In this document: positions 10,869 to 25,492 of the stretch, in pieces
How positions within the stretch are numbered: the first letter of the stretch is position 1
Layout: every line of letters starts with the position of its first letter
Origin: Dokdonella sp.
GTDB taxonomy: Bacteria; Pseudomonadota; Gammaproteobacteria; Xanthomonadales; Rhodanobacteraceae
DNA: 64,000 nucleotides
Direction of reading: 5' to 3'
Assembly: GCF_019634845.1 (NCBI RefSeq)
Contig: NZ_JAHCAQ010000007.1
Coordinates: 62,001-126,000, forward strand
Notes under the pieces: model-generated
Seen by the model: the letters and a program-made list of their open reading frames with translations, nothing else
Database searches by the model: none
What the model was told of the DNA's origin: nothing
Position numbers and translations under genes: made by a program

Positions 10869-10971
10869 AGGTTCCGACTCGCGGCCAACGTCCATGGGCG
10901 CACCGGTTTCTTGAAAGGCAGCGATCGCTGCGCCCGGCAACACATTAGTTTTCCCAACCACCCGCTACTGA

Positions 10972-11274
<303 letters not shown>

Positions 11275-11322
11275 TCACCCGCAGCACGGCGACGGCGCTG
11301 CCGTCGCCACAGGAGCATCGCC

Positions 11323-11793
11323 ATGAATCCCAATCTCACCCTGGTGGTCCAGGGCCTGGCGTTCTTCGCCGTGGTGTGGCTGGTCATGAAGTTCGGCTGG
11401 CCGCACATCATCGCCGCGATCGAGGAGCGCCAGAACCGCATCGCCGAAGGCCTGTCGCAGGCCGACAAGGCGCGCAAGGAACTGGCCGACGCCGACGCCC
11501 GTGTGGCCGAGGAAATCAAGAAGGCACGTGCTGAAGCGACCTCGATCGTCGACAAGGCGCAGCAGCAGGCGGCGCAGATCGTCGACAAGGCGCGCCAGGA
11601 CGCGATCGTCGAAGCGACCAAGCAGAAGGCGATCGCCGCTGCCGACATCGAGGCGCAGGCGCACAAGGCACGCGAGGAACTGCGCGGCAAGGTGGCGGCG
11701 CTGGCCGTGGCCGGTGCCGAGAAGATCCTGCGCCGCGAGATCGACGCCAACGCGCACAAAACGCTGCTCGACCAGCTCGTGACCGAGATCTGA
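11323..11793 (+). CDS. atpF: ATP synthase Fo subunit b
   Basis: 156 residues, as in E. coli. One N-terminal membrane helix (LTLVVQGLAFFAVVWLVM) is followed by a long charged coiled coil rich in Lys/Glu/Ala to the C-terminus. It is the peripheral stalk connecting Fo to F1 through delta. atpH starts 1 bp after its stop. Confidence 0.96.
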   Translation: MNPNLTLVVQGLAFFAVVWLVMKFGWPHIIAAIEERQNRIAEGLSQADKARKELADADARVAEEIKKARAEATSIVDKAQQQAAQIVDKARQDAIVEATKQKAIAAADIEAQAHKAREELRGKVAALAVAGAEKILRREIDANAHKTLLDQLVTEI

Positions 11794-11794
11794 C

Positions 11795-12328
11795 ATGTCC
11801 AACGCCCTCACCTTCGCCCGTCCGTACGCGCGCGCCGCGTTCGAGCTGGCGCGTGCACAAGGCGCCCTCGCGGCATGGGCCGGCAAGCTCGGCTTCGCCG
11901 CCCAGGTCGCGGCCGACCCGCGCGTGGTCGGGCTGATCGGGGATCCACGCGTGGCGCAGGCCGAGCTGGCAGCGCTGGTCACGCCGCCGGACGAGCCGGC
12001 CGAGTCGCCGTTCGCGGTCTTCGTCGGCCTGCTGGCGCAAAACCATCGCCTCGTCGTGCTGCCGGAAATCGCCGCGCTGTTCGCCGAGCTCAAGAACGAA
12101 GCCGAACGCGTGCTCAAGGTCGGCGTGCGTTCGGCGGCACCGCTGGGCGAGGCCGAGGCGGCCAAGCTCAAGGACGCCCTCAAGCGCCGCTTCGGTCGCG
12201 ACATCGAGCTCGAGCAGTCGCTCGACCCCGGCATGCTCGGCGGCGCCGTCATCGACGCCGGCGACGTCGTCATCGATGGTTCGGTGCGCGGCCGCCTGGC
12301 GCGCCTCGAGCAGACGTTGGCCAACTGA
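11795..12328 (+). CDS. atpH: ATP synthase F1 subunit delta
   Basis: 177 residues, the normal length. It starts with the family sequence TFARPYARAAFELA and ends with the conserved C-terminal part (LDPGMLGGAVIDAGDVVIDGSVRGRL). It joins the b stalk to the top of the alpha3beta3 hexamer. After it comes a 136-bp gap holding an intergenic repeat before atpA. Confidence 0.96.
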   Translation: MSNALTFARPYARAAFELARAQGALAAWAGKLGFAAQVAADPRVVGLIGDPRVAQAELAALVTPPDEPAESPFAVFVGLLAQNHRLVVLPEIAALFAELKNEAERVLKVGVRSAAPLGEAEAAKLKDALKRRFGRDIELEQSLDPGMLGGAVIDAGDVVIDGSVRGRLARLEQTLAN

Positions 12329-12347
12329 GGAACGTGACCGGTGATGC

Positions 12348-12400
12348 GTGATTGGTGATTCCTGAAGCCGGGCACCCCTGATCACCGACCCACCATTCAC
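12348..12400. repeat. Intergenic inverted repeat, copy 2 (imperfect)
   Basis: GTGATTGGTGAT at 12348-12359 is followed by a diverged opposite arm (ATCACC at 12381, ATTCAC at 12395) between atpH and atpA. Same family as the copies at 5164, 14031 and 16525. Confidence 0.65.
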
Positions 12401-12464
12401 GACCACGGCAACAAAACTACCACCCCGCCCGCCGCAGCCGCGGCAGGCGACCGAGGAAACCGAC

Positions 12465-14012
<1,548 letters not shown>

Positions 14013-14030
14013 GGCCGTGATTTGGCACTC

Positions 14031-14086
14031 GTGATTCGTGATCGGGAAAAGCCGATCACGGACACGAACCACCCATCACGAATCAC
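14031..14086. repeat. Intergenic inverted repeat, copy 3
   Basis: GTGATTCGTGA (14031-14041) is the exact reverse complement of 14076-14086. Nested inside is a perfect 9-bp hairpin CGTGATCGG (14037-14045)/CCGATCACG (14052-14060) with a GAAAAG loop. It lies between atpA and atpG. Confidence 0.85.
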
Positions 14087-14112
14087 CCATCACGACCGAG
14101 CGTAGCGAGCAG

Positions 14113-14976
14113 ATGGCAGGCGCAAGAGAAATCCGCACCAAGATCAAGAGCGTCAACAACACGCGCAAGGTGACGCGCGCGCTGGAGATGGTCTCGGCGT
14201 CCAAGATCCGCAAGGCGCAGGACCTCATGAAGTCCTCGCGCCCGTATGCGCGCATGATGCGCCAGGTCATCGGTCATCTCGCGCACGCCAATCCAGAGTA
14301 CAAGCACCCGTTCCTGGTCGAGCGCGACGCGATCAAGCGCGTCGGTTACATCATCATCTCGACCGACCGCGGCCTGTGCGGTGGCCTCAACACCAACCTG
14401 TTCCGCAAGCTCGTCACCGAGTTGCGCGGCTGGCACGACCAGGGCGTCGAGGTCGACCTCGTCTGCATCGGCCAGAAGGCCACGCAGTTCTTCCGCCGCC
14501 TCAAGGTCAACCTGCTCGGCTCGGTCACCCATCTGGGCGAAAAACCGCAGATCGCGGAGCTGATCGGCGTGATCAAGGTCATGCTCGACGCCTACACGGC
14601 CGGCACCATCGACCGTCTGCAGCTCGCCTACAGCGACTTCGTCAACACGATGACGCAGCGCGCGACGGTCGATCAGTTGCTGCCGCTGCCGGCATCGAGT
14701 GACCTCGACAGCCCGCACGCCTGGGACTACCTGTACGAACCCGATGCCGAGACCGTGCTCGAACACGTGCTGACGCGCTACATCGAGTCGCTGGTCTATC
14801 AGGCCGTGCTCGAGAACCTCGCCAGCGAGCATGCCGCGCGCATGGTCGCGATGAAGGCGGCCTCGGACAATGCCACCAAGGCGATCGATTCGCTGACCCT
14901 CGTCTACAACAAGGCGCGGCAGGCGGCGATCACCCAGGAGATTTCCGAGATCGTGGGCGGCGCGGCGGCGGTATGA
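14113..14976 (+). CDS. atpG: ATP synthase F1 subunit gamma
   Basis: 287 residues from ATG 14113, the same length as the E. coli protein. This start gives the family N-terminus [20 protein letters not shown]; upstream in-frame codons lie in the intergenic repeat. The C-terminal helix [20 protein letters not shown] is the conserved rotor part. It is the central rotor shaft. An AGCGAGC stretch before the start serves as a weak ribosome-binding region. Confidence 0.97.
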   Translation: MAGAREIRTKIKSVNNTRKVTRALEMVSASKIRKAQDLMKSSRPYARMMRQVIGHLAHANPEYKHPFLVERDAIKRVGYIIISTDRGLCGGLNTNLFRKLVTELRGWHDQGVEVDLVCIGQKATQFFRRLKVNLLGSVTHLGEKPQIAELIGVIKVMLDAYTAGTIDRLQLAYSDFVNTMTQRATVDQLLPLPASSDLDSPHAWDYLYEPDAETVLEHVLTRYIESLVYQAVLENLASEHAARMVAMKAASDNATKAIDSLTLVYNKARQAAITQEISEIVGGAAAV

Positions 14977-14988
14977 CCGCGCCCGACC

Positions 14989-16509
<1,521 letters not shown>

Positions 16510-16524
16510 CCAACGTGATGCGGC

Positions 16525-16611
16525 ATTGGTGATGGGTGATTCGACGCAGGCCGACCGCGCTTCACGCGGCAACCGCGCAAGCTGACGAATCACCCGTCAC
16601 GAACCACCAAT
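16525..16611. repeat. Intergenic inverted repeat, copy 4
   Basis: GGGTGATTCG (16534-16543) pairs exactly with CGAATCACCC (16586-16595); the outer parts ATTGGTGAT (16525) and CACCAAT (16605-16611) also match imperfectly. It lies between atpD and atpC. CGAGCGGAGCGAG follows just before atpC, similar to the GAGCGTAGCGAGC that precedes atpG. Confidence 0.8.
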
Positions 16612-16639
16612 CACGTCGAACGAGCGGAGCGAGAGACAC

Positions 16640-17062
16640 ATGGCCACCATCCACTGCGACATCGTCAGCGCCGAGGAAGAGATCTTCAGCGGCAACGCGC
16701 AAATGATCATCGCTACCGGCGAGATGGGCGAGCTCGGCATCGCGCCGCGCCACGCGCCGCTGATCACGCGCCTCAAGCCCGGTCAGGTGCGCGTGCTGCT
16801 CGACAACGGCGAGGAGCAGTTCTTCTACGTCTCGGGCGGCATCCTCGAGGTGCAGCCCAACGTGGTGACCGTACTCACCGACACCGCGATCCGCGCCAAG
16901 GATCTGGACGAATCGGCCGCGCGCAAGGCCAAGGAAGAAGCCGAACGCGCACTGGCCAATCGCAGCGACGCGATCGAAGTCGCCCAGGCCCAGGCCCAGC
17001 TCGCGCAGGCCATGGCCCAGTTGCAGGCGCTCGAAAAGCTGCGCCGTTCGCTCAAGCACTGA
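16640..17062 (+). CDS. atpC: ATP synthase F1 subunit epsilon
   Basis: 140 residues (E. coli 139). The N-terminal beta-sandwich has [34 protein letters not shown] and [16 protein letters not shown]; the C-terminal two-helix hairpin is Ala/Gln-rich. It is the rotor subunit and inhibitor of hydrolysis. Last gene of the atp operon. Confidence 0.97.
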   Translation: MATIHCDIVSAEEEIFSGNAQMIIATGEMGELGIAPRHAPLITRLKPGQVRVLLDNGEEQFFYVSGGILEVQPNVVTVLTDTAIRAKDLDESAARKAKEEAERALANRSDAIEVAQAQAQLAQAMAQLQALEKLRRSLKH

Positions 17063-17098
17063 GCACACGCGCAACTCGCGCTCGCGTGTCGTCCACGC

Positions 17099-17118
17099 GG
17101 GCCGCGACGCCGCGGCCC
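17099..17118. terminator. GC hairpin in the convergent atpC / GtrA-like gap
   Basis: Perfect 8-bp stem GGGCCGCG/CGCGGCCC with a 4-nt loop, preceded by ACACGCG...CGCGTGT (17065-17089). It lies between two convergent genes and could end both transcripts. There is no T-run, so it is not a classical intrinsic terminator. Confidence 0.45.
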
Positions 17119-17138
17119 GCGGCCACGGCGCGCCGACT

Positions 17139-17519
17139 TCAGCGGTACACCCAGTGCCGCGACACGAGGAAGCTGCCGATCGCCAGCGCGCCCTCGACCA
17201 GCGGCTTGGCCAGCCAGGCCGAGCGCACGCCGAACGCCGCGGCCACCGCGGTCACGCCGAACGTGCTCAGCACGGTGTTGCCGCACCACAGGGCCAGGTA
17301 GCGCAGCGCCTGGCGCCGGCGCGGCGCGGCGTCGTCGCGCGCGAACGTGATCGCGCCGTTGAGCCAGAACCCGAGCAATGCTCCGGCCATCCGGCCGCAG
17401 ACATTGGCGACCACCACATCGAGCCCGGCGTGGCTGAGACCGACCAGCGTGGCCCAGTCGAGCAGCCACTGCGCGACGCCGATGACGATGTACCAGCGTC
17501 CTTGGCGCAGCAGGCTCAT
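17139..17519 (-). CDS. GtrA-like membrane protein
   Basis: 126 residues from ATG 17519, which overlaps the stop of the upstream glycosyltransferase gene (ATGA). Four membrane helices of the GtrA/PF04138 type: YIVIGVAQWLLDWATLVGL, NVCGRMAGALLGFWLNGAITF (with the family's N-x-x-x-T-F end), a third and fourth ending SFLVSRHWVYR. GtrA-type proteins flip lipid-linked sugars or assist GT-C glycosyltransferases, fitting the coupled neighbour. Confidence 0.87.
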   Translation of the reverse strand: MSLLRQGRWYIVIGVAQWLLDWATLVGLSHAGLDVVVANVCGRMAGALLGFWLNGAITFARDDAAPRRRQALRYLALWCGNTVLSTFGVTAVAAAFGVRSAWLAKPLVEGALAIGSFLVSRHWVYR

Positions 17520-19504
17520 GGCGCCGGCACCGGCGGCACCGACCACAACTGGGCGTCGCCGGCACTGGCCTCGTGACGCGCGCCCAGCAGCGCCAGCGCG
17601 TGGCGCTGCGGCTCGGTCAGGGTCGCGTCGCGCAGCAGCAACCAGCGTGCATCGAGCTCACGCACGATGGCGACCCAGCGCTGCCCGCTCGCGTCGGCGT
17701 TGGCCGCCACGCGCGCACGTTCCAGCGCTGGCGCATACCAGGCCACGCTGCGCCCACGCCCGGCCAGCTCGGCGATCGCCGGCGCGGCCGGATCGAGCGC
17801 CAGCACGATCGACGCGCCATCGTCACGCGACCGCAAGCGGGCGATCAGGGCGCGTTCGGGCGAATAGTGCGCCAGCACCGTCATCGCATCGCCGCGTGCG
17901 CGCACCAGCAGGCGCAGCGCGCTCGTGTGCTGCGTCCAGTTGGCGTTGGCGAGGAACGCGAAATCGAGCAGGCACAGCGCCGCCAGCGCGAATGCCGCGC
18001 GCCGCTCGCCCAGCGCCGCGGCCGTGGCCGCGACCAGCGGCGCCAGCAGCAGCACCAGGCCCGGGAAGGCGTAGCGCGCGTACTGCATCGGCAGCAGCGG
18101 CAGCAGCAGGATCGCCGAGGCGGCGAGCGCGAGAGCGCGCGTGCGCGTCTCGCGCAACGCGAGCAGCCAGGCGCCGGCCAGCGCGAGCCAGACGAAGCCG
18201 AAGCCGCCCGGCCAACCTTCCAGGTAGGCGTCGGTCATGAAGGTGATGCGCCACGGCAGGCCCACGCCGAAGCCGGCATGCCAGCGCGGATCGTCGAGTT
18301 GGCGCGCGGCCAGCAGCGGCGACTCGAACCAGTGATTGAACAGCGGGAACAGCGGATTGCCGCTGAGCCACGCGGCCTGCACGTAACTCGAACCGGCGAC
18401 CAGCACGAACGCGACCGCGCCGGCGGCGAAGGCGCGCGTGCCGGGCCAGCCGCGCCGCCAACCCGCCCACACCAGCATGACCAGCGCTGCGACCGCCTGG
18501 CCGAACTTGAGCGCGACCAGGCCGCCGGCCAGCACCGCGATCGCTACTGCAGCCGGGCGCGGCTGCACGATCGCAAGCGCCAGCACGCCGAGCAGGCCGA
18601 TCGCCGGCAATTCGGTCTGCATGCTGCCGAGCAGGCCGCTGCACAGCGGCAGGCTGGCCAGCAGCGCAACCGCCAGCCACGCCATGCGCGCGCTGGCCAG
18701 GCCGCGCGCCAGCGTCCAGGTGGAGGCGGCCGCCAGCAGCAGCCAGGGCAGTACCAGCGCGGCGCGCGCCTCGCCGCCCGCAAGCACGGCCGCGATGCCC
18801 TGCAAGGTGTCGCCGAGCCACGGCGCCGCGGCCCAGATCTGGTTGGCGAGATCGGGCAGGTAGCGCCCGTGGCGCAGCAGTTGCGAAGGCAGCCCGAGAT
18901 GGTAGTTGACGTCGTCCGACAGCAGGGTCGGCAACCAGGCGCCACGCGAGGTGACGCCGAGCAGGGCCACCGCGAAGGCCGCGCCGCGCGGCGATGCGGC
19001 GACCGCCGCGTGCCAGCCATCGCGGCTGCGCACCAGCAGCCCGCGCAGGACGTGGCGCCGCACCAGGCACAGCGCCAGCAGCAGCGGCCAGTAGACGAAC
19101 CAGCGATGCAGGGGCCAGCCAAGCAGCCAGCCGTCGATGCCGCCGATGAGGGCCAGACCACAACCCAGCGCCAGCAGCGGATGTCCGTCGCGTGGCACCA
19201 CGAGGCTGCCGAGCGCCGCCGCGGCCGCAACGAGCAGCAGGCCCGCCAGCACCGCCGGCACGCCCGCGAACGGCAACAGCGCGACGCCCCACACCAGCGC
19301 CAGCGCGGCGGCCCACGACAGTCGGCCCCAGCGCCGCAGCGGCCACGCCGCCGTCAGCGCCAGCGCGCCCATCACCAGCTGATCGAGCAGGCGCGGCCAC
19401 GGCAACGCCAGCCACATGCGCTGCAGCAGCAGGCCGGCGACGCATGCCAACAGTCCGGCGACAACGAGCGCGGCAGGCAGCAGGCGGAGCAGGCGTTGCG
19501 GCAT
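17516..19504 (-). CDS. GT-C-type membrane glycosyltransferase
   Basis: 662 residues from ATG 19504, chosen because it begins a clean hydrophobic N-terminus (MPQRLLRLLPAALVVAGLLA). At least ten hydrophobic helices are followed by a soluble C-terminal domain of about 150 residues. SDDVNYHLGLPSQLL has acidic residues in a first-loop position like the catalytic Asp of GT-C (ArnT/PMT-like) transferases that use polyprenyl-phosphate sugars. The gene is coupled to a GtrA-like protein, a common pairing for lipid-carrier-dependent glycosylation. Exact substrate unknown. Confidence 0.7.
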   Translation of the reverse strand: MPQRLLRLLPAALVVAGLLACVAGLLLQRMWLALPWPRLLDQLVMGALALTAAWPLRRWGRLSWAAALALVWGVALLPFAGVPAVLAGLLLVAAAAALGSLVVPRDGHPLLALGCGLALIGGIDGWLLGWPLHRWFVYWPLLLALCLVRRHVLRGLLVRSRDGWHAAVAASPRGAAFAVALLGVTSRGAWLPTLLSDDVNYHLGLPSQLLRHGRYLPDLANQIWAAAPWLGDTLQGIAAVLAGGEARAALVLPWLLLAAASTWTLARGLASARMAWLAVALLASLPLCSGLLGSMQTELPAIGLLGVLALAIVQPRPAAVAIAVLAGGLVALKFGQAVAALVMLVWAGWRRGWPGTRAFAAGAVAFVLVAGSSYVQAAWLSGNPLFPLFNHWFESPLLAARQLDDPRWHAGFGVGLPWRITFMTDAYLEGWPGGFGFVWLALAGAWLLALRETRTRALALAASAILLLPLLPMQYARYAFPGLVLLLAPLVAATAAALGERRAAFALAALCLLDFAFLANANWTQHTSALRLLVRARGDAMTVLAHYSPERALIARLRSRDDGASIVLALDPAAPAIAELAGRGRSVAWYAPALERARVAANADASGQRWVAIVRELDARWLLLRDATLTEPQRHALALLGARHEASAGDAQLWSVPPVPAP

Positions 19505-19578
19505 GCAGGCGGCGGTGGACGAAGGGCGCGTGATCCTAGCAGCTCGACCGGGCACGCTGCCGTGTCGGCAGCGGCAGC

Positions 19579-21204
19579 TCAGCGAGGTGACGCGGACAAG
19601 GCCGCGCGCAGCGGATCGAGCAAGGCGCCGTAGCGCGCCGTGCGTGCCGTGTCGCGACGCAGCGGCTCGCGCACCTGCGCCGCACTGGCGGTGCGCACGC
19701 TGCGCGTGGCCTCGTGCGGACGCAGGCACGCCGCCTCGAACGGCAGCCCGCAGAACTCGAGCAGGACGCGCGTCTGCGCCTCCGGCTCCGCCAGCAGCGA
19801 CTCGTAGACCTGGTCGCGGATGCGCGCCGGCCACCGTCCTTGCCAGTGGCGCATGCTGCGATCGCAGACGCGCCAGTAAACGGCCAAGTCCATGAGGTCA
19901 TAGCTGTAGTTGTGCGCGGCCCAGAAGATCTGGCGGAAGCACGACCAGCAGGTCTCCACCGCATCGCGCCGGCAATGCACGATGCGCGCCGCCGGCAGCA
20001 TGTGCGCGATGGCCGCGCTGTAGACCCAGTTGCCGGGCATTTTGTCGGTGAAACGCGGGCGTTGCCGTCGCCAGCGCGCGGTGCGCTGCAGATACTGTTC
20101 GCCGAGCCGGCGCCAGTCGGTCGCATCAAGCTGGCCCACCCATTGCGGGAACGGTGCGCCGCGCCGCCGCGACTCCGCGGCGATCACCGCGCCCAGATCG
20201 CCGAGCTCGCTGGCACCCTCGACCTGCGAGTGGGCGGCGAGGATCTGTTCGGTCAGCGTCGATGCCGAGCGCGGCAGGCCGACGATGAAGATGACCTCGT
20301 CGCCGAGTCCGGCGTCGGGTGGGGATGGCGCCGCATCGAAGGCGGCCACCACTTGTGCCATCCAGTCGTCGAAGGCAGCCGCCTGCCACGGGAATGCGGG
20401 TCGGGCCTGCTCATTGGCGGCGACATAGGCCGCGAACGCTGCCTCGTCACGACCCTCGTCATCGAGTGCCCTGGCCAGCGCGAAGCGCGCCGCGAGCTGT
20501 TCGTCGGGCGCCACGTCGCGCCGTTGCAGCAGGGCCTCCAGCCGCGCGACGTCGGCCGCATTGAAGCGCACGGCCTTGAGGTTGGCCAGGCCCCACCAGG
20601 CAAGCCCCGCACGTGGCTCGTGGCGCAGCAGCTCGCGATACTGCGCCGCCGACTCGGCGCTGCGGCCGCGCATCATCAGCACCTCGGCCAGCGTGTAGCG
20701 GGCCGAAGCGAGCGCCGGCGCCAGCGCCAACGCGCGTTCGAGAGGTGCCTGCGCGACCTCGATCTCGCCACGCAGCACGCGACACTTGCCAAGGTTGAAC
20801 CAGGCCGCGGCGAAGCCCGGTGCGAGCTCGCAGGCACGTTGCAGTGTGGCCAGCGCGGCGTCGACCTCGCCGACCTCGCCGAGCAGGCTGCCCAGCGCAT
20901 TGAGGATCGCGGCGTCGCCTGGGGCACAGTTGGCCGCCTCGCGCAGCAGCGCCAGCGCGGCGTCGACGCGCCCCAGTCCCTGCAGCGCCAGCGCGCGCGC
21001 GAGCTGCAGCTGCGGTTGCTGCGGTGCCAGGCGCAAGGCGGCCGCAAAGGCCGCCTCGGCCTCAACGAAGTCGCCACGCGCAAGGCAGCCGTCGCCGCGC
21101 GCGACGTGCGCCTGCAGCAGATCGTTGGTGGAACGGGCAGCGGGAGGTGGATGGGCGTTCATGCCGATCGTCGCGTGCGGCGCCAGCGCCGGCCGCGCGA
21201 GCAT
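19579..21204 (-). CDS. TPR-repeat sulfotransferase
   Basis: 541 residues (or 527 from ATG 21162; neither start has a clear ribosome-binding site). Residues 30-270 are tetratricopeptide repeats ([36 protein letters not shown]). The C-terminal half is a sulfotransferase_3-type domain with the PAPS-binding loop [16 protein letters not shown] (about 307-322) and the family phrases [20 protein letters not shown] and [19 protein letters not shown]. Such proteins transfer sulfate to proteins or glycans. It runs divergently from glmU. Confidence 0.87.
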   Translation of the reverse strand: MLARPALAPHATIGMNAHPPPAARSTNDLLQAHVARGDGCLARGDFVEAEAAFAAALRLAPQQPQLQLARALALQGLGRVDAALALLREAANCAPGDAAILNALGSLLGEVGEVDAALATLQRACELAPGFAAAWFNLGKCRVLRGEIEVAQAPLERALALAPALASARYTLAEVLMMRGRSAESAAQYRELLRHEPRAGLAWWGLANLKAVRFNAADVARLEALLQRRDVAPDEQLAARFALARALDDEGRDEAAFAAYVAANEQARPAFPWQAAAFDDWMAQVVAAFDAAPSPPDAGLGDEVIFIVGLPRSASTLTEQILAAHSQVEGASELGDLGAVIAAESRRRGAPFPQWVGQLDATDWRRLGEQYLQRTARWRRQRPRFTDKMPGNWVYSAAIAHMLPAARIVHCRRDAVETCWSCFRQIFWAAHNYSYDLMDLAVYWRVCDRSMRHWQGRWPARIRDQVYESLLAEPEAQTRVLLEFCGLPFEAACLRPHEATRSVRTASAAQVREPLRRDTARTARYGALLDPLRAALSASPR

Positions 21205-21287
21205 GCCACGGCGGCGCGGCCGCAGGCGAGCGCGGCGGGCTTTCCGCCCGACCGGCGCCGCAGGCCCGACGGATGGGCCTGCGCGGC

Positions 21288-21316
21288 TTCGACGCTGCGG
21301 CGCGGGCGACTAGAAT
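21288..21316 (+). promoter_or_regulatory. Promoter of glmU
   Basis: TTCGAC (21288-21293), 17 bp, TAGAAT (21311-21316). An ATG inside the -10 box (21315) is therefore unlikely to be the start, which supports GTG 21348 with GGAG at 21338-21341. Confidence 0.6.
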
Positions 21317-21347
21317 GCCGCTGTCCCCTGTCTTGCCGGAGTCGCTC

Positions 21348-22718
21348 GTGGCCCCTCCTCCGTTGCACGTCATCATCCTCGCTGCCGGCGAAGGCAAGCG
21401 CATGAAATCGGTACGCGCCAAGGTGCTGATGCCGCTGGCCGGCCGGCCGATGCTGGCCCACGTCCTCGATGCGGCGCGCGCGCTGCAGCCTGCGCGCATC
21501 CACATCGTGTACGGCCACCTCGGCGAACAGGTGCGTGCGGCGGCCACCGACCTGGGCGACATCAGCTGGACCCACCAGCCCGAGCAGCGCGGCACCGGCC
21601 ATGCGGTGATGCTGGCGCTGCCCAACATCCCCGACGACGCGCGCGTGCTGGTGCTCTACGGCGACGTGCCGCTGGTGCGGGCACAGACGCTGCGCCGGCT
21701 GCTGGAGCACGAGGAGCCGCTGGCGGCCCTGGTGGCACAGCTCGAAGCACCCTACGGCTACGGCCGCGTGGTGCGCGACGGCATCGGCCGCATCCGCGCC
21801 ATCGTCGAGGAAAAGGACGCCACCACCGATCAGCGCGCGATCACCTGCATCAACAGCGGCATCCTCGCCGCCGACGCGCGCCGCCTGCGCGTGTGGATCG
21901 CCAACCTCGATACCGACAACGCGCAGCAGGAACTGTATCTGACCGACGTGTTCGCGCAGGCCGCCGACGAAGGCGATCCGGCCGCGGCCGAGATGTGCGC
22001 CAGCCCGCAGGAGGTGTTCGGCGCCAACGATCCCTGGCAACTGGCCGGCCTCGAACGCATGCACCAGCGCAGCCGCGCCACCCAGCTTGCCGCGGCCGGC
22101 GTGCGCTTCGCCGATCCGATGCGCTTCGACCTGCGCGGTGACGTCCACATTGGCCGCGACGTCGAGATCGACATCGACGTGATCCTCGAAGGCCTGGTCG
22201 AAATCGGCGACGACGTCCACATCGGTGCGTTCTGTCGCATCCGCAACTCCACGCTGGCCAGCGGCACGATCATCCATTCGCACTGCAACCTCGACGGCGT
22301 GGTCACCCACGGCCCCTGCGAGGTCGGTCCGTTCGCGCGGCTGCGGCCCGGCACCGAAATCGCCGGCGGCGCCCACATCGGCAACTTCGTCGAGACCAAG
22401 CAGACGCGCATCGGCGAGCGCAGCAAGGTCGGCCACCTCAGCTACCTCGGCGATACCCAGGTCGGCGCCGACGTCAACATCGGCGCCGGCACCATCACCT
22501 GCAACTACGACGGCGTGCGCAAGCACGCCACCACGATCGAGGACGGCGCCTTCATCGGCTCCAATACCGCGCTGGTGGCGCCGGTGCGCGTGGGCCAGGG
22601 CGCGACCGTCGGCGCGGGATCGGTGATCACGCGCGAGGCTCCGGCCGGCGAACTGACCGTGGCGCGCGCGCGCCAGAACACGGTCGAAGGCTGGAAGCGT
22701 CCCGACAAGGACGACTGA
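21348..22718 (+). CDS. glmU: Bifunctional GlcNAc-1-P uridyltransferase / GlcN-1-P acetyltransferase
   Basis: 456 residues from GTG 21348, the same length as E. coli GlmU. The N-terminal uridyltransferase has [29 protein letters not shown] and YGDVPLV. The C-terminal left-handed beta-helix has hexapeptide repeats, [20 protein letters not shown] and [19 protein letters not shown]. It makes UDP-GlcNAc, the precursor for peptidoglycan, LPS and probably the EPS encoded next. In many gammaproteobacteria glmS follows directly; here glmS is about 41 kb away. Confidence 0.97.
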   Translation: MAPPPLHVIILAAGEGKRMKSVRAKVLMPLAGRPMLAHVLDAARALQPARIHIVYGHLGEQVRAAATDLGDISWTHQPEQRGTGHAVMLALPNIPDDARVLVLYGDVPLVRAQTLRRLLEHEEPLAALVAQLEAPYGYGRVVRDGIGRIRAIVEEKDATTDQRAITCINSGILAADARRLRVWIANLDTDNAQQELYLTDVFAQAADEGDPAAAEMCASPQEVFGANDPWQLAGLERMHQRSRATQLAAAGVRFADPMRFDLRGDVHIGRDVEIDIDVILEGLVEIGDDVHIGAFCRIRNSTLASGTIIHSHCNLDGVVTHGPCEVGPFARLRPGTEIAGGAHIGNFVETKQTRIGERSKVGHLSYLGDTQVGADVNIGAGTITCNYDGVRKHATTIEDGAFIGSNTALVAPVRVGQGATVGAGSVITREAPAGELTVARARQNTVEGWKRPDKDD

Positions 22719-22841
22719 GCACTCGCGGCGAGCCGGCGCGCAGCCGGCCCGGTCGCGGCGTGGCCGCAGCGACCCGGCGTGCGTGCCGCGGCACCGCGCG
22801 ACTTGCTAGACTGACGTGTTTTCCGTCGCGGAGGTTGCCGA

Positions 22842-24134
<1,293 letters not shown>

Positions 24135-24353
24135 CGGCTGGCCAGGCGTTGGCCGGCGCGACGTGCCGCGACGTCGCGTGACCGCGTCGGGCACGATCCA
24201 CGCCAAGGTTGCGGCACCCCGCGGCAGTGCATCGGATGGTGCCGCGGCGACAGAATGACCATCCGGACCGGGCGGGCGCCGCGCATCGAGTCCCGCCGTG
24301 CAATCCAGGCTGTTTCCAATCCCCCATCGCGAATCATCAATCACGGATCGTCC

Positions 24354-25361
24354 ATGCGCATCCTAGTCACCGGCGCCGCCGGCTTCATCGGCTCGACCCT
24401 CAGCCAGCGGCTGCTCGCACGCGGCGACGAGGTTCTCGGCTACGACAACCTCAACGATTACTACGATCCCACGCTCAAGCAGGCACGCCTGGACCGGCTC
24501 ACGCCGCAGGCCGGCTTCCAGTTCGTGCGCGGCGCGCTCGAGGATCGCGCGGCTCTCGAACAGGCGTTCGCCCGGTTCCGCCCGCAGCGCGTGGTCAATC
24601 TTGCCGCGCAGGCCGGCGTGCGCTACTCGCTGACCAACCCCTACGCCTACGTCGAGGCCAACCTCGTCGGCTTCATCAACGTGCTCGAGGCCTGCCGCCA
24701 CGGCGGCGTCGAACACCTGGTCTATGCCTCGTCCAGTTCGGTATACGGCGCCAACCGCAAGCTGCCGTTCTCGGTGCAGGACGCGGTCGACCACCCGGTG
24801 AGCCTGTATGCGGCGACCAAGAAAGCCAACGAGCTGATGGCGCACACCTACAGCCACCTGTATGCCTTGCCGACCACGGGCCTGCGTTTCTTCACCGTGT
24901 ACGGCCCCTGGGGCCGCCCCGACATGGCGCTGTTCCTGTTCACGCGCAAGATTCTCGCCGGCGAACCGATCGAGGTCTTCAACCACGGCCACCACACGCG
25001 TGACTTCACCTACATCGACGACATCGTCGAAGGCGTGGTGCGCACGCTCGATCGCGTGCCGGCCGGTGATCCGGCCTTCGATCCGCTGCAGCCCAATCCG
25101 GGCTCATCGGCCGCGCCGTACCGCGTCTACAACATCGGCAACAACCAGCCCGTGCAGCTGGCGCACTACATCGAGGTGCTCGAAGCCAGGCTCGGCCGCA
25201 AGGCCGACAAGATCATGCTGCCGCTGCAGCCGGGCGACGTGCCCGACACCTATGCCGATGTGGCCGAGCTGGCGCGCGACACCGGCTACGCACCGGCCAC
25301 CCCGGTCGAGGTCGGCATTGGCCGTTTCGTCGACTGGTACCGCGACTTCTATCGCGTCTGA
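24354..25361 (+). CDS. NAD-dependent UDP-uronate 4-epimerase family protein
   Basis: 335 residues from ATG 24354. Short-chain dehydrogenase/epimerase fold: [16 protein letters not shown], the family phrase [17 protein letters not shown], catalytic Ser/Tyr/Lys ([17 protein letters not shown]) and [16 protein letters not shown]. The closest family is UDP-glucuronate 4-epimerase, which fits the preceding dehydrogenase: together they would give UDP-GalA or UDP-GalNAcA for the EPS. The 219-bp gap before it carries half of an intergenic repeat (24331-24345) but no clear promoter. Confidence 0.9.
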   Translation: MRILVTGAAGFIGSTLSQRLLARGDEVLGYDNLNDYYDPTLKQARLDRLTPQAGFQFVRGALEDRAALEQAFARFRPQRVVNLAAQAGVRYSLTNPYAYVEANLVGFINVLEACRHGGVEHLVYASSSSVYGANRKLPFSVQDAVDHPVSLYAATKKANELMAHTYSHLYALPTTGLRFFTVYGPWGRPDMALFLFTRKILAGEPIEVFNHGHHTRDFTYIDDIVEGVVRTLDRVPAGDPAFDPLQPNPGSSAAPYRVYNIGNNQPVQLAHYIEVLEARLGRKADKIMLPLQPGDVPDTYADVAELARDTGYAPATPVEVGIGRFVDWYRDFYRV

Positions 25362-25421
25362 AACGGCCAACCGGCCACGCCGGGAGACGGACTGGCGGCC
25401 TGGATCGCTGGCCGCACGCGC

Positions 25422-25467
25422 TTGCGAAGCACGGCTCGGTTCAGCGTAGAATGTGATACGGTTCACA
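25422..25467 (+). promoter_or_regulatory. EPS operon promoter with Crp/Clp-like operator
   Basis: TTGCGA (25422-25427), 19 bp, TAGAAT (25447-25452). TGTGATACGGTTCACA (25452-25467) is a perfect TGTGA-N6-TCACA Crp-family consensus whose first T is the last T of the -10 box. It covers the expected transcription start, a position expected to repress; the ATG follows at 25493. Crp-like Clp controls EPS genes in Xanthomonas. The same layout occurs at 61129-61149. Confidence 0.65.
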
Positions 25468-25492
25468 CTTTCGCCGCCAAGGGATCTGCGCC

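Noticed and set aside
21315-21347. ATG 21315 as start of glmU
   Set aside because: It lies in the TAGAAT -10 box; GTG 21348 has GGAG at the right distance and gives exactly 456 residues.
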